A DNA stretch of 44,210 bases from Porticoccaceae bacterium (GCA_029246925.1 JAQWMF010000032.1:1-44210), one strand, 5' to 3'; positions 33,260 to 44,130 are shown, counted from the first letter of the stretch. Notes: generated by a model from the sequence alone, not told the origin. A program made the numbers and translations.

Positions 33260-33892
33260 CTACATTACCTCCCTATATGACTGAAGCCTATAACTACGAG
33301 CCTCTATTTTAACCAGATCTTGGTGGGAGGAAAACACCATAGCGCCCCCACTATTCAAATGCTGCTGCATACAGCCCTCGATAAAAGCAACACCCTGCTT
33401 ATCAAGCGCAGCAAATGGCTCATCCAGATACCATAGAGAGGCCGTTGTGGTCACTAGGCGAGCCAGTGCAACACGTCGATGTTGACCTGCAGATAACCTG
33501 TAACATGGCATGTTTGCATAATGCTCAAGGCCCACCGACTGTAATGCCAATGCTATTTTTTCTGCTGAGGTATTATCTGGGCTCATCCATCTAAGATTTT
33601 CTTCAACCGAAAGTGTAGCTTTTACACCTGACTGGTGACCTATAAATAAAATATCAGAAAGATAGTCATATCGACATTTGCTAAACGTTTGACCGCGAAA
33701 AAAAATACTACCCGCACTTGGCTCCAGCAGATTGATCAATATTTGGAAAAACGTCGTCTTACCCGCCCCATTTGCACCCTCAATATGCAAAGCTTCGCCA
33801 GAGTTTAGCTGCAAACTCACAGGTTCGAAGAGCAACGTATCGTTGCGCTCAAAAGCAAGGTTATCGATTTTAAGTATATTTGTGGCGGCCAA
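33260..33892 (-). CDS. ccmA: heme exporter ATP-binding protein CcmA
   Basis: IEGANGAGKTTFFQIL Walker A; LSAGQHRRVALARL; WYLDEPFAALD. Confidence 0.96.
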   Translation of the reverse strand: MAATNILKIDNLAFERNDTLLFEPVSLQLNSGEALHIEGANGAGKTTFFQILINLLEPSAGSIFFRGQTFSKCRYDYLSDILFIGHQSGVKATLSVEENLRWMSPDNTSAEKIALALQSVGLEHYANMPCYRLSAGQHRRVALARLVTTTASLWYLDEPFAALDKQGVAFIEGCMQQHLNSGGAMVFSSHQDLVKIEARSYRLQSYREVM

Positions 33893-33987
33893 TGGACTTC
33901 ATCAATCCCAAAAAAAATTAAGGCTCTATTATGCCAAAAAACTCAGCGGGATGCTGACTGTTGTACAAATGAATTAATATCTTCGAG

Positions 33988-34212
33988 CTACTCGTCCAAA
34001 TCATCAAAGTCAAATTCTCGCACCTGTCGATAAATACGGCTATCCTCAAGTTTCTGCTCTAACCTCCTTCTAGAACTGAAATCCTCTTTAAACTTTTTCT
34101 TTAGAGCTGTGCTATCACCACGATTACTTGACTGACCGCCTTGAGAATTAGAATCAACAGTATGCTGAAACTTGCTATCAATTTCTTCTACATTTTCAAT
34201 ATCGCTACTCAT
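33988..34212 (-). CDS. PA3496-like small charged protein
   Basis: Short ORF with RRRLEQKLEDSRIYRQVREFDFDDL tail resembling PA3496-type proteins. Confidence 0.55.
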   Translation of the reverse strand: MSSDIENVEEIDSKFQHTVDSNSQGGQSSNRGDSTALKKKFKEDFSSRRRLEQKLEDSRIYRQVREFDFDDLDE

Positions 34213-34472
34213 GGGCTACCCCACTATCTAAAAAAAACACAAAAGTCTTACATCTAAACGGTTAAATTCGAGCGATTTATGTCGCCAATAAAATACTTCC
34301 TCGCTCTTTTTTCTTACGATAATTAAATAATAGTCGATCACTGGAAAAATGCAGAAAATTGGCAACCCAATTTATTTATTAATGAGTTAAAATGATATTA
34401 ATATGAACTTAGCTAGCGATTGAGAACCTTTAGCGAGACCACTACAATGGATAAATTGAACAAGAGGTTAGT

Positions 34473-35702
34473 ATGCAAATTTATTTGGTTGGTGGCGCAG
34501 TTCGCGACAGCTTACTCAATTACCCAAGCACAGAAAATGACTGGGTAGTGGTTGGCGCCACACCCGAACAAATGACTAATCAGGGGTACAAACCTGTAGG
34601 CCAAGACTTCCCCGTATTTATTCACCCCAAGACTAGCGAAGAATACGCCCTAGCGCGCACCGAAAGAAAATCCGGTCATGGTTACAAAGGTTTTGAATTT
34701 TATACCTCCGTAGACGTGACTCTTGAAGATGACCTGATTCGCCGAGACCTAACTATTAATGCAATGGCTCAAGATAAAGAGGGTAATCTCATTGATCCTT
34801 TTGGCGGTCAAAAAGACCTTGAAAAAAAGAAACTTCGCCACGTCTCTGACGCCTTTACCGAGGACCCATTAAGAGTACTGAGAGTTGCACGGTTTGCCGC
34901 TCGCTACCAACATCTTGGGTTCTCAATCGCCGATGAAACAATGGATTTGATGAAATCAATTGTAGCGGATGGGGAAATGGCGTTTTTAGTAGCGGAAAGA
35001 GTCTGGAAAGAAACCTCTAGAGCACTCACCGAGCAATCACCACAGATTTATATTGAAGTTCTAAAAGACTGTGGTGCATTAAATGCCCTTTTCCCAGAAA
35101 TAGATACCTTATTTGGCGTGCCGCAACGGGCTGATTACCACCCTGAAGTGGATGCCGGCATCCATACCCTAATGGCGCTAGAGCAATCTGTAAAACTATC
35201 AGATTGCAGCGCTGTGAGATTTAGCGTTTTAGTCCATGATGTTGGCAAGACGCTAACATCCAAGACTGTACTCCCAAGTCATACTGGGCATGAAAAAAAA
35301 GGTTTACCCCTCGTCAAAGCCCTATGTGACCGATTAACTGTGCCCAACAATCATCGCCAACTTGCCATGGCAGTCACCGAGTACCATCTACATTCGCACA
35401 AAGCTAAAGAACTTAAACCTGCCACCATCTTGAAGCTTTTTCAAAATATTGGTGCCCTAAGAGATCATCATAGGTTAAGAGATTTTTTACATTGCTGTGA
35501 GGCAGATGCACGTGGTAGAACTGGTTTTGAAAATATTACATACCCTGCAAGAGACTACCTGACTGCAGCATTATCTGCTGTGAAAAATGTCGATATTTCT
35601 GACCTAGTTGCTGAAGGTGTCAAAGGGTCTGAAATTGGGCGTCAACTAAAACAGCGACAAATTGCGCAACTAACGACTTTTAAATCGGACTATCAGGGAT
35701 AA
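34473..35702 (+). CDS. cca: multifunctional CCA tRNA nucleotidyltransferase with HD domain
   Basis: [51 protein letters not shown]. Confidence 0.97.
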   Translation: MQIYLVGGAVRDSLLNYPSTENDWVVVGATPEQMTNQGYKPVGQDFPVFIHPKTSEEYALARTERKSGHGYKGFEFYTSVDVTLEDDLIRRDLTINAMAQDKEGNLIDPFGGQKDLEKKKLRHVSDAFTEDPLRVLRVARFAARYQHLGFSIADETMDLMKSIVADGEMAFLVAERVWKETSRALTEQSPQIYIEVLKDCGALNALFPEIDTLFGVPQRADYHPEVDAGIHTLMALEQSVKLSDCSAVRFSVLVHDVGKTLTSKTVLPSHTGHEKKGLPLVKALCDRLTVPNNHRQLAMAVTEYHLHSHKAKELKPATILKLFQNIGALRDHHRLRDFLHCCEADARGRTGFENITYPARDYLTAALSAVKNVDISDLVAEGVKGSEIGRQLKQRQIAQLTTFKSDYQG

Positions 35703-35711
35703 GACGGCCTT

Positions 35712-36452
35712 ATGAATAATAGAGCAAAAGTGGTTCTAATTACTGGGGCAGCCCGCCGCATTGGCGCCAATATTGCGCAACTTTTTCACAATGCAAATTA
35801 TCGCGTGGTTATTCATTACAATCAGTCTGCTAGTGCCGCCAACAAGCTCTGCAAAACATTAAACGATATTGATCCAGATAGCTGTCTAATGATTCAAGCT
35901 AACTTAAGCAGCACCTCTGGTATAAAAAAAATAACGGATTTGATAGTCAATATGGGGCGACTTGATGTACTGGTTAACAACGCATCAAGCTTCTATCCAA
36001 CGCCTTTAAAAAACTGCGATCAAGAGCAATGGGATGATTTAATAGGAAGCAACCTAAAAGGGCCTTTTTTCCTAACTCAAGCATTAAGCCCCCTACTCAA
36101 AAGGCAGTTAGGCGCAGTAGTTAATATTTCAGATATGCATGCCCGGCAAGCGCTAGCTGCTCATTCAATTTACAGCATAGCCAAGGGGGGCAATATTGCT
36201 ATGACCAAAACAATGGCATTAGAGCTTGCACCTGAGGTTAGAGTTAACTCGGTTGCCCCAGGTGCCATTCTATGGCCTGAACACGAAGAAGATGATCTCG
36301 AAAAACAGCAGTCAGTATTAAAAAATGTACCCATGGGAAGACTGGGTAGTGCATCGGATATCGCAGATACGGTTTTCTTTTTAGCTGTAGACGCAAGCTA
36401 TATGACCGGCCAGACTATAGCCGTAGATGGCGGAAGATCCACCAGCCTTTAG
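35712..36452 (+). CDS. folM: pteridine reductase / FolM-like SDR
   Basis: ITGAARRIGANIAQ; NNASSFYPTPL; YSIAKGGN; near folB/folK. Confidence 0.88.
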   Translation: MNNRAKVVLITGAARRIGANIAQLFHNANYRVVIHYNQSASAANKLCKTLNDIDPDSCLMIQANLSSTSGIKKITDLIVNMGRLDVLVNNASSFYPTPLKNCDQEQWDDLIGSNLKGPFFLTQALSPLLKRQLGAVVNISDMHARQALAAHSIYSIAKGGNIAMTKTMALELAPEVRVNSVAPGAILWPEHEEDDLEKQQSVLKNVPMGRLGSASDIADTVFFLAVDASYMTGQTIAVDGGRSTSL

Positions 36453-36949
36453 ACCGATGACTGCCATTCAAACTTAACTGGCCACAGATCTTGGCTCGCT
36501 TTATCAAATTCCTGCCAGTGTTCACCGATTGTTTTATGGGTCAATGGGTGGGTCATATCAGCCGCTAATTCCGCTAAAGGCTGAAGTACAAAAGCATTCT
36601 TCAGCACTTCGCTTCTCGGCAGACTAATACCGTCAAATTCACCCGCTAAATTATCCACTGTCAAGATATCTATATCCAAACTTCGCGGGCCAAATTTTGG
36701 CGCACTTCGATCGCGGCCATGACAATCTTCGATATGCTTTAGAATCTTGGTAACCTCACCCACAGGCAGATCTGAATTTACTCCTACCACCAGATTAAAA
36801 AAGCTATCGCCGTCAAAGCCCACTGCAACCGATTCATAAACAGTAGAAATCTCAAGAGCACCAAAGCGACCAGTAAGGGCATCCAGTGCCGCACCAATAT
36901 GATGTTCTCGATCAATATTACTGCCAAGACTTAAGTAAATTAATGCCAT
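36449..36949 (-). CDS. folK: 2-amino-4-hydroxy-6-hydroxymethyldihydropteridine diphosphokinase
   Basis: YLSLGSNIDREHHIGAALDAL; FGPRSLDIDIL; PLPR-like LPRSEVLKNAFVLQPLAEL. Confidence 0.95.
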   Translation of the reverse strand: MALIYLSLGSNIDREHHIGAALDALTGRFGALEISTVYESVAVGFDGDSFFNLVVGVNSDLPVGEVTKILKHIEDCHGRDRSAPKFGPRSLDIDILTVDNLAGEFDGISLPRSEVLKNAFVLQPLAELAADMTHPLTHKTIGEHWQEFDKASQDLWPVKFEWQSSV

Positions 36950-37320
36950 TAAACAGCAACTCCAGCTGGCTTTTCACCGCGTTGTATCAAAATACCCACA
37001 TCCTTGGAGCCCCGCAAAGCACCCGGCTTGCTGACTCGTAGCCTTAGCCAAGGAACAGAAAATTCATTGAGCACAATAGCCGCGACTTCTTCAGCCATAC
37101 GCTCTACCAGCAAAAATTCGCTCTCTTCAACAAATGCAATTAGTCGTTTAGCTATGGATTTATAATTTAATGCACATTGAATATCATCCGTTTCCCCTGC
37201 TTTGCGGATATCATGAGCCATATCTAAATCCAAACTGACCGTTTGTTTTACCTCACGCTCCCAGTCATAAATGCCAATAATGGTCTCAATACGCAAATCT
37301 CTAATATAAACAATATCCAT
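36949..37320 (-). CDS. folB: dihydroneopterin aldolase
   Basis: IRDLRIETIIGIYDWEREVKQTVSLDLDM; LVERMAEEVA; KPGALRGSKDVGI. Confidence 0.94.
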   Translation of the reverse strand: MDIVYIRDLRIETIIGIYDWEREVKQTVSLDLDMAHDIRKAGETDDIQCALNYKSIAKRLIAFVEESEFLLVERMAEEVAAIVLNEFSVPWLRLRVSKPGALRGSKDVGILIQRGEKPAGVAV

Positions 37321-38360
37321 TAACTTAATTCCTCAATTGAAGAAAGGTTCTGCAGTGGCCAACGGGGCGTAACTGATAAAGCCAATTCACTTCGCTCACC
37401 CGCAAGCAATCTCTGACATCCGGCATAAGCAATCATAGCGCCATTGTCTGTGCAAAATTCATGTCGTGCATAGAAAACTTCAGCATTGTTTTTCGCTAAT
37501 TCTGTTTCTAGCTTTTCGCGCAAACGCTTATTAGCAGAAACTCCACCAGCAATCACCAGCTTACTCATACCCGTTTGCTTTAGTGCTCGCTTGCATTTTA
37601 TCACTAGCGTATCAACCACAGCCTCCTGAAAACCAGCACAAATATCCAGCACGGTTTGATCATCGGGAAGCACGTCATCTCCACGATATTTTTCAATCAA
37701 ATTTCTAGTATGAGTCTTTAACCCAGAAAAACTAAAATCTAGTCCAGGACGGTCAGTCATTGGTCGAGGAAAATCGAAGCGCTGCACCTGCCCTTTTTCA
37801 GCCATAGTCGCCAGTACTGGGCCACCAGGGTAATCCAAATCTAACATCTTAGCGATTTTATCAAAGGCTTCGCCGGCGGCATCATCAAGAGACTCACCGA
37901 GTAATTGATAGCGACCAATACCTTCAACCAAAACCAATTGAGTGTGACCACCAGAGACCAATAACGCCACAAAGGGAAATTCCGGTGGTGTGTCTTCCAA
38001 CATCGGCGCCAATAGATGGCCTTCCATATGATGTACGCCAATTACCGGCACATCCAAAGTAAAACCAAGGCCTGTTGCCATAGAACCGCCTACCATAAGC
38101 GCACCCATCAACCCGGGGCCTGCAGTATAAGCAATACCATCAATCGCCTGCTTGGTAACACCTGCTTTAGTGAGAACCTCATTTAGCATTGGCAGTATTT
38201 TTCTCACATGGTCACGAGAGGCTAATTCTGGCACCACACCGCCATAGTCAGCATGAAGCGCCACCTGAGAGTAAAGACTGTGCGCCAAGAGCCCTTTTGC
38301 ACTGTCATAGACCGCAAAACCAGTTTCATCACAAGATGTTTCAATTCCAAGTACAAGCAT
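37320..38360 (-). CDS. tsaD: tRNA threonylcarbamoyladenosine biosynthesis protein TsaD
   Basis: [47 protein letters not shown]. Confidence 0.98.
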   Translation of the reverse strand: MLVLGIETSCDETGFAVYDSAKGLLAHSLYSQVALHADYGGVVPELASRDHVRKILPMLNEVLTKAGVTKQAIDGIAYTAGPGLMGALMVGGSMATGLGFTLDVPVIGVHHMEGHLLAPMLEDTPPEFPFVALLVSGGHTQLVLVEGIGRYQLLGESLDDAAGEAFDKIAKMLDLDYPGGPVLATMAEKGQVQRFDFPRPMTDRPGLDFSFSGLKTHTRNLIEKYRGDDVLPDDQTVLDICAGFQEAVVDTLVIKCKRALKQTGMSKLVIAGGVSANKRLREKLETELAKNNAEVFYARHEFCTDNGAMIAYAGCQRLLAGERSELALSVTPRWPLQNLSSIEELS

Positions 38361-38546
38361 TTTTAAGTATTTTGACCCACAGATAAGGTGTGCAACTTTA
38401 ACCTCTATGACGGTTTGTGTGAACCCATTGATTCGTTTTACGGTTCAAAAAGCGAGTCAAGATGGGTGAATTTCACTTCCACCTGTGATTTTTGCCGCAA
38501 ATTTATGACCCAAACAGCTTAAATCACATTAAAAAGGCAAAAAGAT

Positions 38547-38574
38547 TTTGCATCAATAGGGGTAAATGTATAGA
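38547..38574 (+). promoter_or_regulatory. candidate sigma70 promoter for rpsU operon
   Basis: TTTGCA (38547-38552), 16-nt spacer, TATAGA (38569-38574), ~75 nt upstream of rpsU ATG. Confidence 0.4.
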
Positions 38575-38647
38575 CTACGCGCCCTTACAGAACAGCAGTT
38601 TTTATTTCTGCTGATTTTATTATTTATAACAACAGGATTATGCATCG

Positions 38648-38863
38648 ATGCCAAGTGTGCGTATTAAAGAAAATGAGCCGTTTGACGTAGCGTTGAGACG
38701 CTTCAAGCGTTCATGTGAAAAAGCAGGAATTCTAGCCAAGATTCGCTCTAAAGAATTTTATGAAAAGCCAACCTGGGAACGTAAGCGCAAAGGCGCTGCA
38801 GCTGTTAAGCGTAACCTTAAAAAGGTTTCTCGCGAATCACGCAAGTTCCAAAGGTTATACTAG
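38648..38863 (+). CDS. rpsU: 30S ribosomal protein S21
   Basis: [55 protein letters not shown]. Confidence 0.98.
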   Translation: MPSVRIKENEPFDVALRRFKRSCEKAGILAKIRSKEFYEKPTWERKRKGAAAVKRNLKKVSRESRKFQRLY

Positions 38864-38904
38864 ACCCTCGCTCACTGCGACGTTTAGTTAAGTATCCAGC
38901 AAAG

Positions 38905-38924
38905 AGCGCCTTGAGGCGCTTTTT
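38905..38924 (+). terminator. intrinsic terminator/attenuator between rpsU and yqeY-dnaG
   Basis: AGCGCC-TTGA-GGCGCT perfect 6-bp GC-rich stem followed by TTTT(GTGTTT). Confidence 0.85.
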
Positions 38925-38979
38925 GTGTTTCTAGCAATCGTCGCTGTAATTAATTATTCAATGCCAACGGAGTATCAAC

Positions 38980-39423
38980 ATGAGTCTTAAAGCACAGATA
39001 AACAACGCCATGAAAGATGCCATGCGAGCAAAAGACAAACCTAGACTAGGTGCTATCCGTCTAATTCAAGCAGAAGTTAAACGCGTTGAAGTTGATGAGC
39101 GCATTGAAATCAATGATCAGCGTCTTGTTGTCATTATGGATAAAATGGTTAAACAGCGTCGCGACTCTATCACCCAATATGAGTCTGCAGGCCGCGATGA
39201 ATTAGCAGCCATCGAGATTGCAGAAATTGAAGTTATCCAAGATTTCCTCCCGACCGCACTCACAGAGCAAGAAATCGACGAGCTTATTCAAGCGGCAATT
39301 GCCTCAACTGGCGCTGAATCAATGCGCGACATGGGCAAGGTTATGGGCATATTAAAGCCTCAGATTCAAGGTAGAGCTGAAGCTGGGATTGTCAGTGCTG
39401 GGGTAAAAAAAGCACTCGTCTAA
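38980..39423 (+). CDS. yqeY: GatB/YqeY domain protein
   Basis: MKDAMRAKDKPRLGAIRLIQAEVKRVEVDERIEI; IQDFLPTALTEQEI; MRDMGKVMGILKPQIQGRAEAG. Confidence 0.95.
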   Translation: MSLKAQINNAMKDAMRAKDKPRLGAIRLIQAEVKRVEVDERIEINDQRLVVIMDKMVKQRRDSITQYESAGRDELAAIEIAEIEVIQDFLPTALTEQEIDELIQAAIASTGAESMRDMGKVMGILKPQIQGRAEAGIVSAGVKKALV

Positions 39424-39493
39424 ATAAACTCAGTTTATTTCCCACTATAACCAGTTACACTATAGGCCAAAATAAATAGCTTACACTGGGATC

Positions 39494-41422
39494 ATGGCAG
39501 GCTTAATTCCACAAACTTTTATTGATGATCTTTTAGACCGCATTGACATAGTCGATGTGGTCAGTAGTCGTGTCCAGCTAAAAAAAACAGGAAAAAGCCA
39601 TAAGGGTTGCTGCCCTTTTCACGAAGAAAAAACACCCTCATTCACCGTCGCTCAAGACAAACAATTTTATTATTGTTTTGGCTGTGGTGCTGGCGGTAAT
39701 GCACTGGGCTTTGTAATGGAATTCGATCGCCTGGACTTTCTTCCTGCGGTTGAATTATTAGCCAAAAATGCGGGACTTGAAGTCCCCAGAGAAGCTACCG
39801 CAAACCCCAAAGCCAAACAGCATCGAGATGATTTATATTCGGTATTAACCGAAGCCGATAAATTTTACCGTCAAAAATTGCGTTCAGATGAAGCCAAGCC
39901 CGCAGTTAATTACCTTAAATCGCGTGGATTAACCGGTAAAATTGCCGCTCAGTTTGGCATCGGTTTTGCCCCACAGGGCTGGGACAATCTAATTAAAGCC
40001 GTAGCGGCCAATGATGAAAAAACCAAATTGCTTGCAGACTCAGGAATGCTTGTTATCAAACCTGAAGAAAAAAAACAGTACGACCGATTTCGCCATCGAA
40101 TCATGTTCCCAATTCGCGATCAGCGTGGCAGAACAGTAGGCTTTGGAGGCCGTGTATTAGACGATAGCACACCAAAATACCTCAACTCCCCAGAAACCCC
40201 TGTCTTTCACAAAGGCAGAGAACTCTACGGGTTATACGAGGCGCGCCAAGCACTTAAAGAAATACCTTATTTACTCATGGTAGAAGGCTATATGGATGTG
40301 ATTGCCCTAGCCCAATATGGCATCCATAACGCAGTCGCCACACTGGGTACCGCACTGACTGAAAATCATCTTCAAAAGCTATTTAGATATACCAGTGAAA
40401 TTGTTTTTTGCTTTGATGGTGATAGTGCTGGTCGCCGAGCGGCTTCAAGATCATTGGATATAGCCCTGCCTGAAATGCGTGATGGCGTCACCGCAAAATT
40501 TCTATTTTTACCTGAAGGTGAAGACCCAGATACCATGGTGAGAAACCTAGGTACAGAAAAGTTTAAATCACAAATTAAAGATGCTACGCCACTCTCAGAA
40601 TTCCTATTTGAAGAACTAATCAATGGCATTGATATTGACACTGGAGAGGGTAAAGCCAAACTTAGCAAATTAAGTGCCCCCAAAATTAACCGTATTCCTC
40701 AGGGTGTGTTCAAACAACTCATGCTCGAAGAGTTGTCTCGAAAAACAGGTATTGGTGTCGACGACTTAAAAACCTATGTCGGCAACCAAGCAGCTAGCTA
40801 TACAGACACAAAGGAAGTCCCTTCCAGCAAAACCCAACCACATTCTTCCCAGGATTGGGCATCTGAACCGATTCCTACAGACGACGACTATGGTTTTTCA
40901 TCTAATATTACCGAAGAAAAAATCTCAAAAATACGCCTTACACCCATAAAACACCTGACAGCGTTACTGATAAATCATCCCCAACTAGCAGAACACATTG
41001 ATAGCACCGAGCTTCTTGAATCAGCCACAGACTCCGATACAGCACTTTTTTTAAAATTATTAAAAGTGGTAAAAAGTAATCCAGATTACAAGCCGTCCCA
41101 TATATTTGCTTACTGGCATGGCACCTACAGCAACTCACAAGAGACGCAAACGCTTCAAAAATTAGCCGCCATTGAGCTTTACCACCCGCCCTCGGGAACT
41201 GGAAGAGATGATAATCAAGAATTCTGTGATGCCTACAAACATGTAACAAAAGAAGCCTTTTATAAACTTCCTGCAACAGAAAAAGCGATTCATTTACTGG
41301 AGCAAGAAAAACTTGAAGAAAGACAAATAAAACAACTACATAGGCTAAGATTAGAGCTAGCTAACGATAAGAAATCGGATAGCCTTAAACAGCAAATTAA
41401 GCAAAGATTGCTTACCCTGTAG
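39494..41422 (+). CDS. dnaG: DNA primase
   Basis: Zinc finger HKGCCPFHEEKTPSFTVAQDKQFYYCFGCGAGGNAL; TOPRIM LMVEGYMDVIALAQYG; CFDGDSAGRRAA. Confidence 0.98.
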   Translation: MAGLIPQTFIDDLLDRIDIVDVVSSRVQLKKTGKSHKGCCPFHEEKTPSFTVAQDKQFYYCFGCGAGGNALGFVMEFDRLDFLPAVELLAKNAGLEVPREATANPKAKQHRDDLYSVLTEADKFYRQKLRSDEAKPAVNYLKSRGLTGKIAAQFGIGFAPQGWDNLIKAVAANDEKTKLLADSGMLVIKPEEKKQYDRFRHRIMFPIRDQRGRTVGFGGRVLDDSTPKYLNSPETPVFHKGRELYGLYEARQALKEIPYLLMVEGYMDVIALAQYGIHNAVATLGTALTENHLQKLFRYTSEIVFCFDGDSAGRRAASRSLDIALPEMRDGVTAKFLFLPEGEDPDTMVRNLGTEKFKSQIKDATPLSEFLFEELINGIDIDTGEGKAKLSKLSAPKINRIPQGVFKQLMLEELSRKTGIGVDDLKTYVGNQAASYTDTKEVPSSKTQPHSSQDWASEPIPTDDDYGFSSNITEEKISKIRLTPIKHLTALLINHPQLAEHIDSTELLESATDSDTALFLKLLKVVKSNPDYKPSHIFAYWHGTYSNSQETQTLQKLAAIELYHPPSGTGRDDNQEFCDAYKHVTKEAFYKLPATEKAIHLLEQEKLEERQIKQLHRLRLELANDKKSDSLKQQIKQRLLTL

Positions 41423-41461
41423 CAAAAAACGACAATATCTACAGTAAAATCCAAAATTACT

Positions 41462-41490
41462 GCGACAATAGATATTTTTTTCGATATAAT
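41462..41490 (+). promoter_or_regulatory. candidate sigma70 promoter for rpoD
   Basis: GCGACA (41462-41467), 17-nt spacer, perfect TATAAT (41485-41490), ~39 nt upstream of rpoD ATG. Confidence 0.45.
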
Positions 41491-41528
41491 TGCGCGCCAT
41501 TTCAAGCGCATAAAACAGTATTAAAACT

Positions 41529-43376
41529 ATGAGCGAAAATCTAAAAAGTCAGCAATCCGGTATTAAAGATCTTATCGCCAAAGGGCGTGAACAAGGCTAT
41601 CTGACATACGCTGAAGTCAATGACCATCTTCCTGAAGGAATTGCAGACCCTGAACAGGTGGAAGATATCATCCAGATGATTAATGATATGGGTATCACCG
41701 TATTTGAAACTGCACCTGATGCCGAATCCCTTCTAATGATCTCTGGCGTTAATACTCCAGATGAAGTAGCAGCTGCAGAAGCAGCGGCAGCACTAGCCTC
41801 AGTAGAATCCGAACAGCATAGAACCACAGATCCAGTCCGCATGTATATGCGCGAAATGGGCTCAGTAGAACTTCTTACAAGAGAAGGCGAAATTGAGATC
41901 GCCAAAAGAATTGAAGAAGGTACCAGAGAATTAATGTCAGCCATTTCTGACTGGCCATCTACAGTTTCAGCCATTATTGCTGAATGGGATCTAGTTCTTT
42001 CGGGTAATCGAAAGCTGACCGACGTTATTAGTGGTTATCTAAATCCAATGGAGCATGTTCCATCAGCCCTTGCACAGCAACAGGCTGCTGAAGCCGAAAA
42101 ACTGGCGAATGGCGGTACTGATGACGATGAAAGTGACGAGGACGAAGATGAAGAACATGAAGGTGGCCTAGATCCAGAAGAAGCCAACCGTCGCTTTGAA
42201 GAAATACGCGAGCAGCTAGTCAAAACTGAGCGCTCTATCATTCGATACGGTCGAGATGGAAAAGCTTCGCAACAAAATCTAGAGGACCTAGCTGATGTAT
42301 TTAAATACCTAAAGCTTACTCCACGACAGTTTGACCCCTTAATTGGAATGGTCAGACGCGCTGTAGAAAGAATCCGCGCTGAAGAACGTGCGATTATGCG
42401 ACTTTGTTTGCGCTACGCCAAAATGCCACGCAAAGACTTTATCAAAAGCTTCCCAACCAATGAAACTGATATGAATTGGGTTAGCAAACTAGTTGATACT
42501 GGCGCCGACTGGGCCAAAGGGCTTAAGAATCAAGAAATAGAAATCGTTAGATGTCAGCGTAAATTAGCGCAGGTTGAAGCTGAAAATCAACTGAGTATCG
42601 CGCAGATTAAAGATATCAATCGTCGCGTGACCATGGGTGAAGCCATGGCTCGCCGAGCGAAAAAAGAAATGGTCGAAGCCAACTTGCGACTGGTTATCTC
42701 TATCGCCAAAAAATATACCAACCGCGGCCTACAGTTCCTCGATCTTATTCAAGAGGGAAATATTGGTCTTATGAAAGCGGTAGACAAATTTGAATACCGT
42801 CGTGGTTACAAATTCTCAACCTATGCAACCTGGTGGATTCGTCAAGCAATCACAAGATCTATTGCCGACCAAGCGAGAACCATCCGTATACCAGTGCATA
42901 TGATTGAAACCATCAATAAACTCAATCGAATTTCTCGCCAAATGCTCCAAGAAATGGGTCGTGAACCCTCTCCTGAAGAACTCGCAGAGCGCATGGAAAT
43001 GCCGGAAGATAAAATCCGCAAAGTACTTAAAATTGCTAAAGAGCCCATCTCAATGGAAACGCCCATTGGTGAAGACGAAGATGCCAATATTGGTGATCTT
43101 ATTGAAGATACCACCATTGCCTTGCCAGTAGATGAAGCAACTAAGTCTAATCTTACCGATTCAACTCGCAATGTACTGGGCAGCCTTACAGCACGTGAAG
43201 CAAAAGTACTTAGAATGCGCTTTGGTATTGATATGCATACAGATCATACCCTAGAAGAAGTAGGCAAACAGTTCGACGTAACCCGTGAACGTATTCGACA
43301 GATCGAAGCAAAGGCATTGCGCAAACTGCGCCACCCTACTCGCTCAGATCATTTGCGCAGTTTTATTGACGAATAA
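41529..43376 (+). CDS. rpoD: RNA polymerase sigma factor RpoD (sigma70)
   Basis: Region 2 [81 protein letters not shown]; region 4 [27 protein letters not shown]. Confidence 0.98.
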   Translation: MSENLKSQQSGIKDLIAKGREQGYLTYAEVNDHLPEGIADPEQVEDIIQMINDMGITVFETAPDAESLLMISGVNTPDEVAAAEAAAALASVESEQHRTTDPVRMYMREMGSVELLTREGEIEIAKRIEEGTRELMSAISDWPSTVSAIIAEWDLVLSGNRKLTDVISGYLNPMEHVPSALAQQQAAEAEKLANGGTDDDESDEDEDEEHEGGLDPEEANRRFEEIREQLVKTERSIIRYGRDGKASQQNLEDLADVFKYLKLTPRQFDPLIGMVRRAVERIRAEERAIMRLCLRYAKMPRKDFIKSFPTNETDMNWVSKLVDTGADWAKGLKNQEIEIVRCQRKLAQVEAENQLSIAQIKDINRRVTMGEAMARRAKKEMVEANLRLVISIAKKYTNRGLQFLDLIQEGNIGLMKAVDKFEYRRGYKFSTYATWWIRQAITRSIADQARTIRIPVHMIETINKLNRISRQMLQEMGREPSPEELAERMEMPEDKIRKVLKIAKEPISMETPIGEDEDANIGDLIEDTTIALPVDEATKSNLTDSTRNVLGSLTAREAKVLRMRFGIDMHTDHTLEEVGKQFDVTRERIRQIEAKALRKLRHPTRSDHLRSFIDE

Positions 43377-43450
43377 TTAAGAAAATAACTAAATTCGCAT
43401 CTTTGTAGTTTAAAATTAATACAAAGGGTTATTTAGCATACCGCTCTGTG

Positions 43451-44130
43451 ACACCGCCTAGCGGCAAAAAGACAGGTTAAACAGCAAGACCGTTAAAGGT
43501 TTTTTGTTATTAGGCTAGGAGCCGCACAGCAATAGGAGTGAGCATAGGTAATGTATGTGACCGAGAATTGTGAGCACGCGACACCGCCTAGCGGCAAAAA
43601 GACAGGTTAAACAGCAAGACCGTTAAACGTAGGATTTTTGGCTCAGCGCAAGGCGAACAATGAGACCAGTGAAGGAACATACACCAAGTATGTGACTGAA
43701 CGAGCGAAGCAGTTCAACGTAGCGATCAGTCAAAAAGACAAGTTTAAAATTAACGCAGAGGTTTTGTTGGTAGGCTAGGAGCCGCACAGCAATAGGAGGG
43801 AGCATACACAATGTATGTGACCGAGAATTGTGAGCACGCGACACCGCCTAGCGGCAAAAAGACAGGTTAAACAGCAAGACCGTTAAACGTAGAATTTTTG
43901 GCTCAGCGCAAGGCGAACAATGAGACCAGTGAAGGAACATACACCAAGTATGTGACTGAACGAGCGAAGCAGTTCAACGCAGCGATCAGTCAAAAAGACA
44001 AGTTTAAAATTAACGCAGGGGTTTTGTTGGTAGGCTAGGAGCCGCACAGCAATAGGAGGGAGCATACACAATGTATGTGACCGAGAATTGTGAGCACGCG
44101 ACACCGCCTAGCGGCAAAAAGACAAGTTAA
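43451..44130. repeat. 260-bp tandem repeat array (one 130-bp short copy, two full 260-bp copies, one 30-bp partial copy)
   Basis: acaccgcctagcggcaaaaagaca recurs at 43451, 43581, 43841 and 44101; the two full copies differ at 3 of 260 positions by eye. Confidence 0.97.

Noticed and set aside
26918-33892. Unusual arrangement in the ccm cluster
   Set aside because: Gene order ccmABCDEFGHI and key motifs (WWD, CxxC, heme His) are the standard System I arrangement.
38593-38613. CAGCAG-TTTTTATTT-CTGCTG hairpin in the rpsU leader as a riboswitch or S21 autoregulatory element
   Set aside because: Only a 6-bp stem and no recognised motif; insufficient support.
43401-43426. CTTTGTA...TACAAAG inverted repeat after rpoD as a terminator
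   Set aside because: AT-rich 7-bp stem with 12-nt loop and no proper T-tract; too weak to call.
43623-44104. Two near-identical 73-aa reverse-strand ORFs (MSRAHNSRSHTLCMLPPIAVRLLAYQQN...)
   Set aside because: They lie entirely within the 260-bp repeats and duplicate only because the DNA does; no ribosome-site or family evidence, so treated as spurious.
43451-44130. CRISPR array
   Set aside because: Repeat period is 260 bp with contiguous homologous sequence, no short direct repeats with unique spacers and no cas genes nearby.
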